From Candidatus Pantoea gossypiicola (GTDB lineage: Bacteria; Pseudomonadota; Gammaproteobacteria; Enterobacterales; Enterobacteriaceae): a stretch of DNA of 64,000 nt. The notes below the pieces were generated by a model, which was not told where the DNA came from, made no database searches, and worked only from the letters and a program-made list of their open reading frames with translations. This document shows, piece after piece, positions 30,457-40,601 of this stretch (its first letter is position 1; every line of letters begins with the position of its first letter). The DNA lies in assembly GCF_008632075.1 (NCBI RefSeq), contig NZ_VWVM01000001.1, positions 248,001 to 312,000 of the forward strand, in the 5' to 3' direction. A program made the position numbers and the translations under genes.

Positions 30457-31503
30457 ATGCAACCTCTCAGCGGCCCCGGTGCGCCGGTCGATCGTTCATC
30501 TGTCAATCCGCAAACCGGCGTAACCCGTCACGGTTCTGTGGCGGGCGAACAGCCTCTCTCCCCTGCCCAGCGAACGACGTTAGAACGCCTGATCGTGCGT
30601 ATCTTATCGCTCAGCAATCTTAAAGCGCCTGAACTCTGGGCGGGCGTCCGTCATGAAGTAGGTGTAAAGAGTGAAGCCGAGTTACAGTCGCGTCATTTTC
30701 CGGCTGCGGAACAGTATCTGAATAGTCGCCTGACGCAGGCGCAGAACGGACATGGCACCCGCCAGCTGATGACTCAGCTCACCGAGCTACTGCCGAAAGG
30801 TAATAACCGTCAGGCCGTCAGTGATTTTATCCGTCAGCAGTTTGGTCAGACCGTCCTGAGCGCGCTGAGTCAGGATCAGCTGCGCCAGGTGCTGACGATG
30901 CTGCAGAACGGGCAGATGACGATTCCCCAGCCGCAGCAGATCCGCGTCAGCGATCGCACGCTGCTGCCTGCCGAGCACCATACTCTGAATCAGCAGGTGG
31001 TGCGCCTGGCCGCCGCCACCGGCGAATCCACCGGTAAGCTGTGGTCGGCGGCGCTGAAGCTGGTGAATCTGACCAGCGGCGATCCGATCCCCTCGCGCCA
31101 CTTCCCGCTGCTGACACAGTATCTGCAGGTGCGCCAGACGCTGAGTCAGCACAGCGCGCCAACGCTGCAACTGCTGGAGGCGTCCCTGAAGCAGCCGCTC
31201 GATCAGCAGGAACGGCAGCAGCTGGAGGATTACAGCCAGCAGCGTTTTCAGACGACGCCGCAGATGGTTCTGACCACGGCACAGACGCAGGATTTGCTGA
31301 ACTTCCTGTTCAGCCGTCGCGCTGACCGGGCTGAAAAACTTCTCGAGCAGCCGCTGGCTGCCAGTGAGATTAAACCTCAGCCGATCTGGTCACCGTTTGT
31401 TGCATCGCTGCCGCCCGCGATACAGCCGCTGGCGCAGCGTCCCCTGCTGGGATTTTTTGTCGCACTGGTGGTCATCACCCTTTTACTCTGGCTGGTACTT
31501 TGA
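30457..31503 (+). CDS. flk: Flagella-associated regulator Flk
   Basis: Membrane-anchored protein that in Salmonella and E. coli influences the flagellar export switch. The ATG at 30457 (348 residues; E. coli 331) follows AAGGA at 7 bases and starts MQPLSGPGAPVD; the frame upstream has no homology. The Gln-rich cytosolic body contains PLSPAQRTTLERL, SRHFPAAEQYLNSRL and IPQPQQIRVSDRTLLPAEHHTLNQQVVRLAAATGE. The C-terminus is one membrane helix (GFFVALVVITLLLWLVL). Between pdxB and fabB as in E. coli. Confidence 0.9.
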   Translation: MQPLSGPGAPVDRSSVNPQTGVTRHGSVAGEQPLSPAQRTTLERLIVRILSLSNLKAPELWAGVRHEVGVKSEAELQSRHFPAAEQYLNSRLTQAQNGHGTRQLMTQLTELLPKGNNRQAVSDFIRQQFGQTVLSALSQDQLRQVLTMLQNGQMTIPQPQQIRVSDRTLLPAEHHTLNQQVVRLAAATGESTGKLWSAALKLVNLTSGDPIPSRHFPLLTQYLQVRQTLSQHSAPTLQLLEASLKQPLDQQERQQLEDYSQQRFQTTPQMVLTTAQTQDLLNFLFSRRADRAEKLLEQPLAASEIKPQPIWSPFVASLPPAIQPLAQRPLLGFFVALVVITLLLWLVL

Positions 31504-31504
31504 G

Positions 31505-31948
31505 TCAGCAGCCGCAGGATGCCAGGGGCGCGGCGGCAGGCCATTCGCCCGCTGAATCACCCCAGATCAGCGGATGACCGTCACGTTTCCAGAAATCCAA
31601 TCCGCCAATTAACTCCTTCACCTGAAATCCCAGCGATGCCAGTTTCCAGGCCGCTTTCGTCGACCCGTTACAACCAATGCCGTCACAATAGGTGACATAG
31701 ACTTTGCTGCGGTCAAGCCGCGCCGTCGTGGTGGCATCCATCCCGCGATGTGGAAAGTTAATTGCGCCGCAGATATGACCGGCGCGATAAGCTTCAGGGG
31801 CGCGGGCATCGATCACTACAATTTCTGGCGTCTGACGGGCCAGATCTTCCGCCAGATCCCAGGCGTCGGTGTAATAGGCGAGTTTTGTCTGCAGATAATC
31901 GAGGCTTTGCTGCGGCGTAGCGGCCGGAAACTGTAAAACCAATGACAT
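31505..31948 (-). CDS. Rhodanese-domain protein
   Basis: 147-residue single rhodanese domain. IVVIDARAPEAYRAGHICGAINFPHRG at about residues 43-69 is the family N-terminal motif. The active-site loop is YCDGIGCNGSTKAA with Cys88, and a second Cys93 in the loop. The tail ends in ASCGC, adding two C-terminal cysteines. AGGAG precedes the ATG by about 7 bases. The stop is one base from the flk stop, convergently. It is divergent from a MocR-type regulator that may control it. Sulfur acceptor unknown. Confidence 0.85.
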   Translation of the reverse strand: MSLVLQFPAATPQQSLDYLQTKLAYYTDAWDLAEDLARQTPEIVVIDARAPEAYRAGHICGAINFPHRGMDATTTARLDRSKVYVTYCDGIGCNGSTKAAWKLASLGFQVKELIGGLDFWKRDGHPLIWGDSAGEWPAAAPLASCGC

Positions 31949-32035
31949 AGCGATTCTCCTGTTGTGGTGAAGTCGCAGTTTACGGCAAAGTGGACTGCTT
32001 ACTGATACCCATTATCCCGCAGGGTTAAGACCCAT

Positions 32036-33460
32036 ATGCCTTCACCGTTATTACAACTTTTCCAGCATCAGGCCAGTGGCGGCGTGCGTGAGCGGCTCTG
32101 CTCTACCCTGCGGATGGCGATCAACCGGCATCATTTGCACGCTGGTCAGAAGTTACCCTCCAGCCGGCAGCTGGCGCAGGATCTGCAGGTGTCTCGTGTG
32201 ACGGTGGAAGCCGCCTACGGACAGCTGGAAAGTGAAGGTTACCTGCGACGTGAAACCGGTCGCGGCACCTTTGTCGCGATAATCATCCCTGCCAGTCCCC
32301 TGTCAGCACCGATACGGCCTCAGTCTGCCCGTTTTTCGGCGCGAGGTCAGCAGGTGCTGGCAACCGGAGGCTGTCAGGATCCCCCGTTTCCTCACGCCTT
32401 TGCCGCCGGTTCCCCGGAGTTACGCGCTTTTCCCCATGACAGCTGGCGACGCCTGAGCAGCAGCGTGCAGCGTTCGCTGGGCAGCGCCGCCATGGGATAT
32501 GGCGATCCCTGCGGCTACCTGCCGTTACGCAGCGCACTCGCTGATTATCTGGCGCTCTCACGAGGCGTAGCGTGCCAGCCGGAGCAGGTGATCATTCTGA
32601 CCAGTTCACAACAGGCGCTGCAGTTACTGGCGATGATGTTCGTCGATCCCGGTGATGCGGTATGGATGGAGGAGCCTGGCTATCCTGGCGCACGCAACGC
32701 CTTCATGGCCGCAGGCGCACAGGTGCGCGGCATTGAGGTTGACGCTGAAGGTGCTATCCCCGCCAGCGGCAGTGCGAAGCTGATGTATCTGACGCCCTCG
32801 CATCATTATCCAACCGGCGTCACGCTCAGCCTGCCGCGGCGTCTGGCGTGGCTCGGCTGGGCGCAGCGCAACCAGGGCTGGTTAATCGAAGATGACTACG
32901 ACAGTGAATTTCATTACGACGAACGGCCTGTTCCTGCGCTGCAGGGGCTGGATCGCCATCAGCGGGTGATCACGCTGGGCACCTTCTCGAAGTCGCTGTT
33001 TCCCTCTCTGCGTCTGGCATGGATGGTGGTGCCGCCTGCGCTGATTACGCCCATCGGTCAGGCACGCAGCGTGCTTGATGGGCACAGCGCCCTGCTGCCA
33101 CAGGCTGTCACGGCCGCCTTCCTGCAACAGGGACATTTCGCCAGCCATCTGCGGCTGATGCGTCAGCTCTATCGCAGCCGTCGCGATCGGTTGCTTGAGC
33201 AGATTGAGCAGCGGCTCTCGCCCTGGATGACACCGATTGCCAGCGGCGGTGGGTTACAGATCACAGTGAAAATCAACAAAGATGAGGCGCGCTTAACCGC
33301 GCTGGCGGCACAACAGGGTTTGCTGCTGCCACGTCTCAGCCCGCTCTATGCCGGACCTGAGTCTCAGCAAGGCTGGCTGTTGGGCTTTGCTGCGCTGACG
33401 CCTGACGAGATTGTGGCAGGATGCGATAAGTTGTTAAGGCTACTGCAGCGGGAGGATTAA
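32036..33460 (+). CDS. MocR-family (GntR-aminotransferase) regulator
   Basis: 474 residues. The N-terminal winged helix-turn-helix of the GntR type (LHAGQKLPSSRQLAQDLQVSRVTVEAAYGQLESEGYLRRETGRGTFV, about residues 36-80) is fused to an aminotransferase fold-I domain. The PLP-binding Lys319 lies in TLGTFSKSLFPSLRLAW, and MEEPGYPGARNAF and EDDYDSEFHY are conserved. Such proteins use a PLP adduct as effector; PdxR is the best known. Its gene is divergent from the rhodanese gene, the probable target. Inserted relative to E. coli. Confidence 0.87.
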   Translation: MPSPLLQLFQHQASGGVRERLCSTLRMAINRHHLHAGQKLPSSRQLAQDLQVSRVTVEAAYGQLESEGYLRRETGRGTFVAIIIPASPLSAPIRPQSARFSARGQQVLATGGCQDPPFPHAFAAGSPELRAFPHDSWRRLSSSVQRSLGSAAMGYGDPCGYLPLRSALADYLALSRGVACQPEQVIILTSSQQALQLLAMMFVDPGDAVWMEEPGYPGARNAFMAAGAQVRGIEVDAEGAIPASGSAKLMYLTPSHHYPTGVTLSLPRRLAWLGWAQRNQGWLIEDDYDSEFHYDERPVPALQGLDRHQRVITLGTFSKSLFPSLRLAWMVVPPALITPIGQARSVLDGHSALLPQAVTAAFLQQGHFASHLRLMRQLYRSRRDRLLEQIEQRLSPWMTPIASGGGLQITVKINKDEARLTALAAQQGLLLPRLSPLYAGPESQQGWLLGFAALTPDEIVAGCDKLLRLLQRED

Positions 33461-33487
33461 ACGAGGTCACGCAGAGGGGCTGAAAAA

Positions 33488-33515
33488 CAAAAAGGGCCGG
33501 CAAGCCGGCCCTTCA
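33488..33515 (-). terminator. Intrinsic terminator of fabB
   Basis: AAGGGCCGGC/GCCGGCCCTT with a 2-nt loop, followed on the minus strand by TTTGTTTTTC, 19 bases after the fabB stop. It could also stop the convergent MocR transcript. Confidence 0.85.
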
Positions 33516-33532
33516 GCGTACTGACGTAATGA

Positions 33533-34753
33533 TTATGCCTGATATTTACGCATGGTCAGGGTGGCGTTGGTGCCGCCAAAACCAAAGCTGTTAGACATCA
33601 CGGTGGTCAGCTCTTTTTTCATCGGCGCAGTGACGATGTTCATACCGGTTGCGGCAGCATCCAGCGAGGTGATGTTGATGCTTGGCGCAATAAAACCATG
33701 CTCCAGCATCAGCAGCGAGTAAATCGCTTCCTGCACGCCAGCGGCACCCAGCGAGTGGCCGGTCATCGCTTTGGTGGCTGAGATGTAAGGCGTGTTATCG
33801 CCAAACACTTCACGAATCGCACCCAGCTCTTTCACATCACCGACCGGGGTTGAGGTTCCGTGGCTGTTCAGATAGTCGATTGGCGTATCGACACCGTTCA
33901 TCGCCATCTTCATGCAGCGCACTGCGCCTTCACCTGATGGTGCAACCATGTCTGCACCGTCAGAGGTCGCACCATAGCCGACGATTTCGGCATAGATGTG
34001 TGCACCGCGAGCCAGCGCATGTTCCAGTTCTTCGACAACCACCATGCCACCGCCACCGGCGATAACAAAACCGTCGCGCTCGTTGTCGTACGTGCGTGAC
34101 GCTTTTTCAGGCGTGTCGTTGTAGCGGGTAGAGAGCGCGCCCATGGCGTCGAACTCACAGGCCATTTCCCAGCACAGCTCTTCGCCGCCACCGGCGAAAA
34201 CAATATCCTGTTTGCCGAGCTGAATCTGCTCAACGGCATTACCGATACAGTGCGCAGAGGTGGCACAGGCGGAGCTGATCGAGTAGTTTACGCCATGAAT
34301 TTTAAATGGCGTGGCGAGACAGGCAGAGACACCAGAAGCCATCGCCTTAGTGACCACATAAGGGCCAACCGCTTTCAGGCCGCGTGGGCTGCGCATTGCA
34401 TCAGCACCAAAGACCTGGAAGCGCGGGGAACCGCCGCCTGAACCTGCAATCAGACCCACACGCGGGTTGCTCTGATACATTTCAGTGGTGAGGCCAGAAT
34501 CTTTAATCGCTTCTTCCATGGAAAGATAAGCATAGATGGACGCATCACTCATAAAACGCACAACTTTGCGATCGATGAGGCCGGTGGTATCTAATTTAAC
34601 GTTACCCCAGACGTGACTACGCATGCCGGAATCTTTCATCTCTTCAGAAAAGGTGATGCCAGAGCGTCCTTCACGCAGAGATGACAGCACCTCTTGCTGG
34701 TTATTACCAATACTGGAAACGATCCCTAAGCCAGTAATCACAGCACGTTTCAT
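33533..34753 (-). CDS. fabB: 3-oxoacyl-ACP synthase I FabB
   Basis: Elongating beta-ketoacyl-ACP synthase, essential for unsaturated fatty acid synthesis. It has 406 residues, as in E. coli. The thiolase-fold catalytic triad is complete: Cys163 in SISSACATS, His298 in [11 protein letters not shown] and His333 in [12 protein letters not shown]. It is divergent from mnmC. The upstream region holds a FabR palindrome and a FadR-like site, consistent with repression by FabR and activation by FadR as in E. coli. Confidence 0.97.
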   Translation of the reverse strand: MKRAVITGLGIVSSIGNNQQEVLSSLREGRSGITFSEEMKDSGMRSHVWGNVKLDTTGLIDRKVVRFMSDASIYAYLSMEEAIKDSGLTTEMYQSNPRVGLIAGSGGGSPRFQVFGADAMRSPRGLKAVGPYVVTKAMASGVSACLATPFKIHGVNYSISSACATSAHCIGNAVEQIQLGKQDIVFAGGGEELCWEMACEFDAMGALSTRYNDTPEKASRTYDNERDGFVIAGGGGMVVVEELEHALARGAHIYAEIVGYGATSDGADMVAPSGEGAVRCMKMAMNGVDTPIDYLNSHGTSTPVGDVKELGAIREVFGDNTPYISATKAMTGHSLGAAGVQEAIYSLLMLEHGFIAPSINITSLDAAATGMNIVTAPMKKELTTVMSNSFGFGGTNATLTMRKYQA

Positions 34754-34797
34754 TCAATCTTCCTCATCCACTTCTTCTTAATTGGCATGCACTCTAG

Positions 34798-34815
34798 CGT
34801 ACACTTGTACGCCGA
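34798..34815. promoter_or_regulatory. FabR operator in the fabB promoter
   Basis: AGCGTACACTTGTACGCC is an almost perfect palindrome identical in form to the FabR (YijC) box AGCGTACA-nn-TGTACGCT described upstream of fabA and fabB. It is 45 bases before the fabB start. Confidence 0.75.
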
Positions 34816-34816
34816 A

Positions 34817-34833
34817 CAAGTCCGATCAGCTAT
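34817..34833. promoter_or_regulatory. FadR site in the fabB promoter
   Basis: Read on the minus strand AGCTGATCGGACTTGTT matches the FadR consensus AGCTGGTCCGACNTGTT with two differences. It lies one base upstream of the FabR box, the order needed for FadR activation of fabB. Confidence 0.7.
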
Positions 34834-34907
34834 TTCCTTTTGTAAATTTGCGTCATGTCACGTGGGTCGCTAGAATCGCGCCACTGCCTGAAAAACGAGC
34901 CTTTACC

Positions 34908-36914
34908 GTGAAAATAACCCCGGTTGAACATGCACAGCTAAACTGGAATGAACAGGGTACACCTGTTTCCCGAGCGTTTGGCGACGTTTATTTCTCTAAT
35001 GACAATGGTCTGGAAGAGACACGCTATGTCTTCCTTGGCGGCAACGGTTTTCCCGGGCGTTTTGCAGAGCATCCACGTGATTTGCTGATTGTGGCGGAAA
35101 GTGGTTTTGGCACCGGCCTCAACTTTCTGACGCTGTGGCAGGCATTCGATGCGTTTCAGCGCGAACAGCCCGATGCCACGTTAAAACGTCTGCATTTCAT
35201 CAGCTTTGAGAAATTTCCGTTAACCCGTGAAGACCTGGCTGCTGCTCTGCAGCACTGGCCGGAACTGGCACCCTGGGCCGAAGCGCTGCAGGAACAGTGG
35301 CCTGCAGCCCTGCCCGGCTGTCAGCGTTTGCTGTTTGACGGAGGACGAATCACGCTCGACCTCTGGCTGGGCGATATCAACCAGCTGATGGGAGATCTGG
35401 ATGAAAGCCTGCATCGTCAGGTGGATGCCTGGTTCCTGGATGGTTTCGCGCCGTCGAAGAACCCCGATATGTGGACGCCGGCGCTGTTCAGCATGATGGC
35501 AAAACTGGCGCGTCCACAAGGGACCTTCGCGACCTTTACCGCCGCAGGTATTGTCCGGCGCGGCCTGCAGCAGGCGGGCTTTGACGTTATTCGCCGCAAA
35601 GGATTTGGTCCCAAGCGCGAAATGCTGTGCGGGCCGTTGCAGGATGCGCCTCCGTTACCCAGCCCGCAGCCCTGGTATCATCGCCAATCTGCGCAGCAGC
35701 ATGATGTTGCCCTGATTGGCGGCGGCGTCGCCAGTGCCACCTTAGCGCTGGCGCTGCTGCGTCGCGGCTGGCGGGTCACCCTTTACTGTGCCGACGAAGC
35801 CCCCGCGCTGGGCGCATCCGGTAATCGTCAGGGCGCGCTCTATCCGCTGCTCAACCAGCACGACCCGGCGCTCGCCACCTTTTTCCCGGCGGCCTTCAGC
35901 TTCGCCCGGCGGCTCTACGATCAGTTAACCGTCACCTATGAGCATCACTGGAGTGGTGTGCTGCAACTCGGCTGGGATGAGAAAAGCCGTAAGAAGATTG
36001 ATCAGATGCTGGCGATGGGCCTGCCTGAATCCATCGCCCGTGGCGTGGATGTCGCAGAGGCGGAGAAACTGGCGAATGTTGACCATGGCTGTAGCGGCAT
36101 TTTCTACCCGGAAGGTGGCTGGCTCTCACCGGCCGAACTGACCACCGTGCTGCTGGCTTATGGCGAAGCCCAGGGATTACGCATTCACTGGCTGCACCGG
36201 GTAAACAGCCTTTCACGGGATGATGATCACTGGACGCTGACGTTCAGCGATCGCCCGGCGGTCCGTCATCCGACGGTGGTGCTGGCTAACGGCCATGCGA
36301 TTGCCGACGTTGCGCAGAGCGCCCCGCTGCCGACCTATCCGGTGGCCGGTCAGGTGAGCCATGTTCCTTCAACCCCGGGCCTCGACGCGCTGCAGACCGT
36401 GCTCTGTTACGATGGCTACCTGACGCCCGTCAGCCCGCAGTTTGGCACCCACTGTATCGGTGCCAGCTATCATCGTGGCGAAACCGCAACGGATTACCGG
36501 GAAGAGGATCAGCAGGAGAACCGCAGCCGACTACTGGATTGCCTGCCTGACCGTCGCTGGGCAGAAAACGTGGATGTCAGTGACAGAGAGGCGAGAATGG
36601 GTGTGCGCTGCGCCACGCGGGATCACCTGCCGATGGTGGGCGGCGTACCGGATTATGACGCTACGCTGGTGCAGTACGCTGATTTACCGGCTCAGCTGGC
36701 CGCAAGTCACGATATCGCTGATGCGCCCGATCTGGCGGGCCTGTATCTGTTTGGAGCGCTGGGATCGCGCGGCCTGTGCAGTGCGCCGCTGGCAGCCGAA
36801 GTGCTGGCAGCTCAGCTGACGGGCGAACCGCAGCCGCTGGACGTGAGTACGCTGGCAGCGCTTAATCCGAATCGTTACTGGGTGAGGAAATTACTGAAGG
36901 GAAAAGCAGTTTAG
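34908..36914 (+). CDS. mnmC: Bifunctional tRNA mnm5s2U biosynthesis enzyme MnmC
   Basis: Finishes 5-methylaminomethyl-2-thiouridine at the tRNA wobble base. The N-terminal methyltransferase domain (about residues 1-240: [14 protein letters not shown]-like SAM motif, [15 protein letters not shown]) is fused to a C-terminal FAD-dependent demodification domain starting [22 protein letters not shown]. The GTG start at 34908 gives exactly 668 residues, the E. coli length; 42 codons upstream are promoter DNA read in frame. It ends [14 protein letters not shown], as in the family. Confidence 0.95.
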   Translation: MKITPVEHAQLNWNEQGTPVSRAFGDVYFSNDNGLEETRYVFLGGNGFPGRFAEHPRDLLIVAESGFGTGLNFLTLWQAFDAFQREQPDATLKRLHFISFEKFPLTREDLAAALQHWPELAPWAEALQEQWPAALPGCQRLLFDGGRITLDLWLGDINQLMGDLDESLHRQVDAWFLDGFAPSKNPDMWTPALFSMMAKLARPQGTFATFTAAGIVRRGLQQAGFDVIRRKGFGPKREMLCGPLQDAPPLPSPQPWYHRQSAQQHDVALIGGGVASATLALALLRRGWRVTLYCADEAPALGASGNRQGALYPLLNQHDPALATFFPAAFSFARRLYDQLTVTYEHHWSGVLQLGWDEKSRKKIDQMLAMGLPESIARGVDVAEAEKLANVDHGCSGIFYPEGGWLSPAELTTVLLAYGEAQGLRIHWLHRVNSLSRDDDHWTLTFSDRPAVRHPTVVLANGHAIADVAQSAPLPTYPVAGQVSHVPSTPGLDALQTVLCYDGYLTPVSPQFGTHCIGASYHRGETATDYREEDQQENRSRLLDCLPDRRWAENVDVSDREARMGVRCATRDHLPMVGGVPDYDATLVQYADLPAQLAASHDIADAPDLAGLYLFGALGSRGLCSAPLAAEVLAAQLTGEPQPLDVSTLAALNPNRYWVRKLLKGKAV

Positions 36915-36947
36915 TCGATGCTGAGGGCGGCACGCCGCCCTGCAACG

Positions 36948-37232
36948 TTATGCGGAGAGCTGGCGTGCCTGAACAAACAGGTTGTCCCACATTCCGACCA
37001 CTAATGCCTGGTCGCGCGGTGAGAGTTCTCCGGCAGCGATAGCATTTTGCAGACTGCGTGAGACCTGGATCTGCAGCGCTTCTGGCGTATGTTCGCCCAG
37101 TTGTTCCACTTCGGCCACAGCCAGTGTCAGATGCCCGCGCAGATAACCGCTGGCGAACAGCTCATCGTCACTGGCATGCTCGACCATGTCGTCAATCAGG
37201 GCCAGAATACGCGCTTCAAATTCTGCGATCAT
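36948..37232 (-). CDS. yfcL: Conserved protein YfcL
   Basis: 94-residue protein of unknown function, close to E. coli YfcL (92). The sequence [41 protein letters not shown] is highly conserved, and the C-terminus has [19 protein letters not shown]. The ATG at 37232 follows AGAGGA at 6 bases; the longer frame to 37268 overlaps epmC without a better site. Co-directional with epmC. Confidence 0.9.
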   Translation of the reverse strand: MIAEFEARILALIDDMVEHASDDELFASGYLRGHLTLAVAEVEQLGEHTPEALQIQVSRSLQNAIAAGELSPRDQALVVGMWDNLFVQARQLSA

Positions 37233-37264
37233 CTCAATTCCTCTATTAATAATGCCTTCCTGCA

Positions 37265-37810
37265 TCACAGATCGTCCGGCCAGGGAAACTGCGACGCGGT
37301 GAGTGAAGGCCTGCCATAAAATTCCGCCAGAGCGGTAATAAAACGCGCGGGACGATCGGGAATGCCCGACGTCAGATAGCTCATGACCTGAGCATGCACT
37401 TTACGCTGGAAGGCAATGCGATCCGGCTCACAATCTCCGTCGAGATTGTCACAACTCACGTTGAAGGGAAAGCCTGCCGCCATACAAAACATCCACTCCA
37501 GCGCCTGCGGCTTGACTTCGACCGTTTCAAACTGACTCTGGGTCAGCGCGTCGCGGCCATCCGGGCAGTACCAGTAGCCAAAATCGACCAGTTTGCGGCG
37601 TGCTTCACCGGCAATGCACCAGTGAGAGATCTCATGCAGGGCGCTGGCGTAGAAGCCGTGGGCAAACACTACGCGGTTCCACGGCGACTCTGCATCAGCA
37701 GGAAGATAGATCGGTTCATCGTCGCCTTTAATCAGGCGTGTCTGAAATTCATCGCTGAAGCAGCGATCAAACAGCATAATCAGCTGTTCATAATGATGGG
37801 TCGGGTTCAT
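37265..37810 (-). CDS. epmC: Elongation factor P hydroxylase EpmC
   Basis: Hydroxylates the beta-lysylated Lys of elongation factor P. It has 181 residues from the ATG at 37810 ([18 protein letters not shown]), E. coli 182. [39 protein letters not shown] contains the conserved His and Glu of the presumed metal site (HExxH). Upstream codons to 37873 belong to yfcA read in another frame. Confidence 0.93.
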   Translation of the reverse strand: MNPTHHYEQLIMLFDRCFSDEFQTRLIKGDDEPIYLPADAESPWNRVVFAHGFYASALHEISHWCIAGEARRKLVDFGYWYCPDGRDALTQSQFETVEVKPQALEWMFCMAAGFPFNVSCDNLDGDCEPDRIAFQRKVHAQVMSYLTSGIPDRPARFITALAEFYGRPSLTASQFPWPDDL

Positions 37811-37829
37811 GACAGTATCGCGTTTCAGG

Positions 37830-38633
37830 TTACGAATGCAGCGTGGCAAGCCAGGCCATAACGTCGCTGCCATGGCTGTCCCACAGTAATTTAATGCTCA
37901 TGACGGCAGAGACAATCACCACCATCGGGCGGATCAGTTTCTGTCCGCGACTCAGCACCAGTCGTGCGCCCAGACGCGCGCCGCAGAAGGCACCAAGCAT
38001 CATGATCAGACCGGTTCCCCACACCACTTTGCCGCCGAACATAAAGAACAGCAGGCTGCCCATGTTTGAGGTGAAGTTGAGCACCTTGGCATGCGCGGTC
38101 GCTTTGGCCAGGTTGTAGCCGCAGAGGGTAACGAAAGCCAGCGCATAAAACGAGCCTGCGCCCGGCCCGAAAAATCCATCGTAGAATCCCACTGCCCCGC
38201 CGCCCACCAGCGCATAAGGCAGACCGTGCAGCCGGCGCGCCTGATCGACTTCGCCCAGCTTAGGCATCAGCAGGAACCACAGGCCAATCGCGATCAAAAA
38301 CAGCGGCAGCATCTGGCGCAGAAAATCAGCCTGCAGGCGCTGAATCAGTATCGCGCCCAGAATGGATCCCATCAGCGTCATGGCGATATTCAGCCACTGC
38401 TCATTCAGATTGACCGCACCGCGCCGGACAAAATAGAGACTGGCGGAAAACGATCCGCCGACCGATTGCAGTTTATTGGTTGCCAGCGCCTGAGCCGGAG
38501 AGAGGCCCGCCGCCAGCAGTGAAGGTACCGTAAGTAATCCTCCGCCACCCGCGATTGAATCAATAAAACCGGCGAGCATGGCGATTAAAAACAGCAGCCC
38601 GACCAGCAGCGGGCTGACCACAAACCACTCCAT
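37830..38633 (-). CDS. yfcA: TSUP-family membrane transporter YfcA
   Basis: 267-residue inner-membrane protein of the TauE/SafE (TSUP) family, with about eight hydrophobic segments. Characteristic glycine-rich blocks are AGFIDSIAGGGGLLTVPSLLAAGLSPAQALATNKLQ near the N-terminus and GFYDGFFGPGAGSFYALAFV in mid-protein. It probably moves sulfur-containing organic anions; the substrate is unproven. Placed between mepA and epmC as in E. coli. Confidence 0.92.
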   Translation of the reverse strand: MEWFVVSPLLVGLLFLIAMLAGFIDSIAGGGGLLTVPSLLAAGLSPAQALATNKLQSVGGSFSASLYFVRRGAVNLNEQWLNIAMTLMGSILGAILIQRLQADFLRQMLPLFLIAIGLWFLLMPKLGEVDQARRLHGLPYALVGGGAVGFYDGFFGPGAGSFYALAFVTLCGYNLAKATAHAKVLNFTSNMGSLLFFMFGGKVVWGTGLIMMLGAFCGARLGARLVLSRGQKLIRPMVVIVSAVMSIKLLWDSHGSDVMAWLATLHS

Positions 38634-38641
38634 GGAATCCC

Positions 38642-39466
38642 TTACAGTAGATGTTTATCCAGCAGGGCCTGACAGGCAGGCGGTAACGGTGGCGGCTCAC
38701 GCTTCACGGGCGCGCCAGAACCCGGCTTTTTCGGCAGGAACCAGCTCTGCAGCTCTGCGCCGCACCCATCGCCCGGAGGCGGTGCGGGCTGATCTTCACA
38801 GCCGATACTGCCCGCAGGGCAGCGCAGTCGCACATGCATATGAGCACGATGCGCGAACCACGGTCGCACTTTTCGCAGCCAGTCGCGATCGTTACCCGCA
38901 TCCGCACAAAGCTGCTTTTTAATCGCCGGATTGACGAAGATGCGTGTAACATCATCGTCTTTTGCGGCCAGTTTAATCAGGCTGTCGATTTCCGGCTGCC
39001 AGTGGCGCGCAATGACATTTTTATCGCCCGGCCCAACCAGATCCAGCGGCTGCGGCTTCAGCAGTTGCTGCGCGCTCCAGCGTGTTTTTGGCAGTTGCAG
39101 CCAGATATCCACATCCAGCCCGGTCTGGTGACTGGCGTGACCGCTGCTGAAGCGCCCGCCGGCCGCCATGCCCATGTCGCCAATCAGCACGTTACCCAGT
39201 TGCAGGTTATGCACCTGGGTGCTGAGCCGCTGAATAAACTGAATCAGATCGGGATGGCCAAAATAGCGCCGCTGATCCTGACGCATCACCTGATAGTGCG
39301 GTGAATTGAGCGGCAGTGCCTGCGCGCCGACAATACAGCCGTTGGCAAAGCCACCAATTGACTGCGGTGCGCCGCTGATCGGCTCCTGAATCTGTTGCCA
39401 CGGTGTGGCGGCCAGGCTGGAGGCGCTGATCAGCAGCGCACTCAGCGTAAGCAGAATAGCTTTCAT
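38642..39466 (-). CDS. mepA: Penicillin-insensitive murein endopeptidase MepA
   Basis: Periplasmic zinc endopeptidase that cuts D-Ala-meso-DAP crosslinks in peptidoglycan. It has 274 residues from the ATG at 39466, the E. coli length, with a signal peptide [22 protein letters not shown]-family metal ligands are visible in [23 protein letters not shown] (His and Asp) and in [11 protein letters not shown]. Paired cysteines ([15 protein letters not shown]) near the C-terminus fit its periplasmic location. It is 4 bases after aroC. Confidence 0.94.
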   Translation of the reverse strand: MKAILLTLSALLISASSLAATPWQQIQEPISGAPQSIGGFANGCIVGAQALPLNSPHYQVMRQDQRRYFGHPDLIQFIQRLSTQVHNLQLGNVLIGDMGMAAGGRFSSGHASHQTGLDVDIWLQLPKTRWSAQQLLKPQPLDLVGPGDKNVIARHWQPEIDSLIKLAAKDDDVTRIFVNPAIKKQLCADAGNDRDWLRKVRPWFAHRAHMHVRLRCPAGSIGCEDQPAPPPGDGCGAELQSWFLPKKPGSGAPVKREPPPLPPACQALLDKHLL

Positions 39467-39470
39467 GCCA

Positions 39471-40556
39471 TCACCAGCGCGGTACAGAGCTGTTGACGTC
39501 ACCGTTCTGCGCCCGCTGGCGCAGCAGATGATCCATCAGGACGATCGCCATCATCGCCTCGGCGATCGGCACAGCACGGATCCCGACGCAGGGATCGTGA
39601 CGGCCTTTGGTGATCATCTCCACCTCTTCGCCGTCGCGGGTAATGGTTTTACCAGGCACGGTGATGCTGGAGGTCGGTTTCATCGCCAGATTGGCGCTGA
39701 TGGTCTGCCCGCTGCTAATGCCGCCCAGAATGCCGCCGGCGTGGTTGCTCTGAAAACCGTCGTGGCGGATCTCATCACGATGCTGACTGCCGCGCTGGTT
39801 AACCACCGCGAAGCCGTCGCCAATTTCGACCCCTTTCACCGCGTTAATGCTCATCAGTGCGTGCGCCAGATCGGCATCCAGACGGTCAAAGACCGGCTCG
39901 CCCAGGCCTGGGGGCACGTTATCTGCCATAACCGTGACTTTAGCCCCGATGGAGTCACCCTCTTTTTTCAGGCCGCGCATCAGTTCATCCAGCGCCTCGA
40001 GCTTATCGGCATCCGGGCAGAAGAACGGGTTCTGCTCCACGATGCTCCAGTCTTTCAGCTCACAGGCGACATCACCAATCTGTGACAGATAGCCACGTAC
40101 CACGACACCGTGTTTCATCTGCAGATATTTCTTGGCAATCGCCCCGGCCGCTACGCGCATCGCGGTTTCACGCGCCGATGAGCGGCCGCCGCCACGATAG
40201 TCGCGCTGGCCATACTTCTGCTCATAGGTGTAATCAGCATGGCCCGGACGGAAGAGATCTTTGATGGCACCGTAATCCTGCGAGCGCTGATCGGTGTTCT
40301 CAATCAGCAGGCCGATCGAGGTGCCGGTGGTCACACCCTCAAAAACACCGGACAAAATTTTCACCTGATCCGGCTCGCGGCGCTGCGTGGTATAGCGCGA
40401 AGTACCAGGACGGCGGCGATCGAGGTCATGCTGAATATCTGCTTCAGTCAGCGGGATGCCTGGCGGCACGCCGTCAACGATACAGCCCAGTGCCAGACCG
40501 TGGGACTCGCCAAAGGTCGTTACTCGAAAAAATTGCCCGATACTGTTTCCGGCCAT
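39471..40556 (-). CDS. aroC: Chorismate synthase AroC
   Basis: Last step of the shikimate pathway, EPSP to chorismate, needing reduced FMN. It has 361 residues, as in E. coli. Signatures seen are [21 protein letters not shown] at the N-terminus, [22 protein letters not shown] in the middle and [17 protein letters not shown] near the C-terminus. Transcribed with prmB upstream (45-base gap) and mepA downstream. Confidence 0.97.
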   Translation of the reverse strand: MAGNSIGQFFRVTTFGESHGLALGCIVDGVPPGIPLTEADIQHDLDRRRPGTSRYTTQRREPDQVKILSGVFEGVTTGTSIGLLIENTDQRSQDYGAIKDLFRPGHADYTYEQKYGQRDYRGGGRSSARETAMRVAAGAIAKKYLQMKHGVVVRGYLSQIGDVACELKDWSIVEQNPFFCPDADKLEALDELMRGLKKEGDSIGAKVTVMADNVPPGLGEPVFDRLDADLAHALMSINAVKGVEIGDGFAVVNQRGSQHRDEIRHDGFQSNHAGGILGGISSGQTISANLAMKPTSSITVPGKTITRDGEEVEMITKGRHDPCVGIRAVPIAEAMMAIVLMDHLLRQRAQNGDVNSSVPRW

Positions 40557-40601
40557 GCTGTTTCCTTGTCAGAGTTCGGCGGGCGAGGCTTCGCCCCACT
40601 T

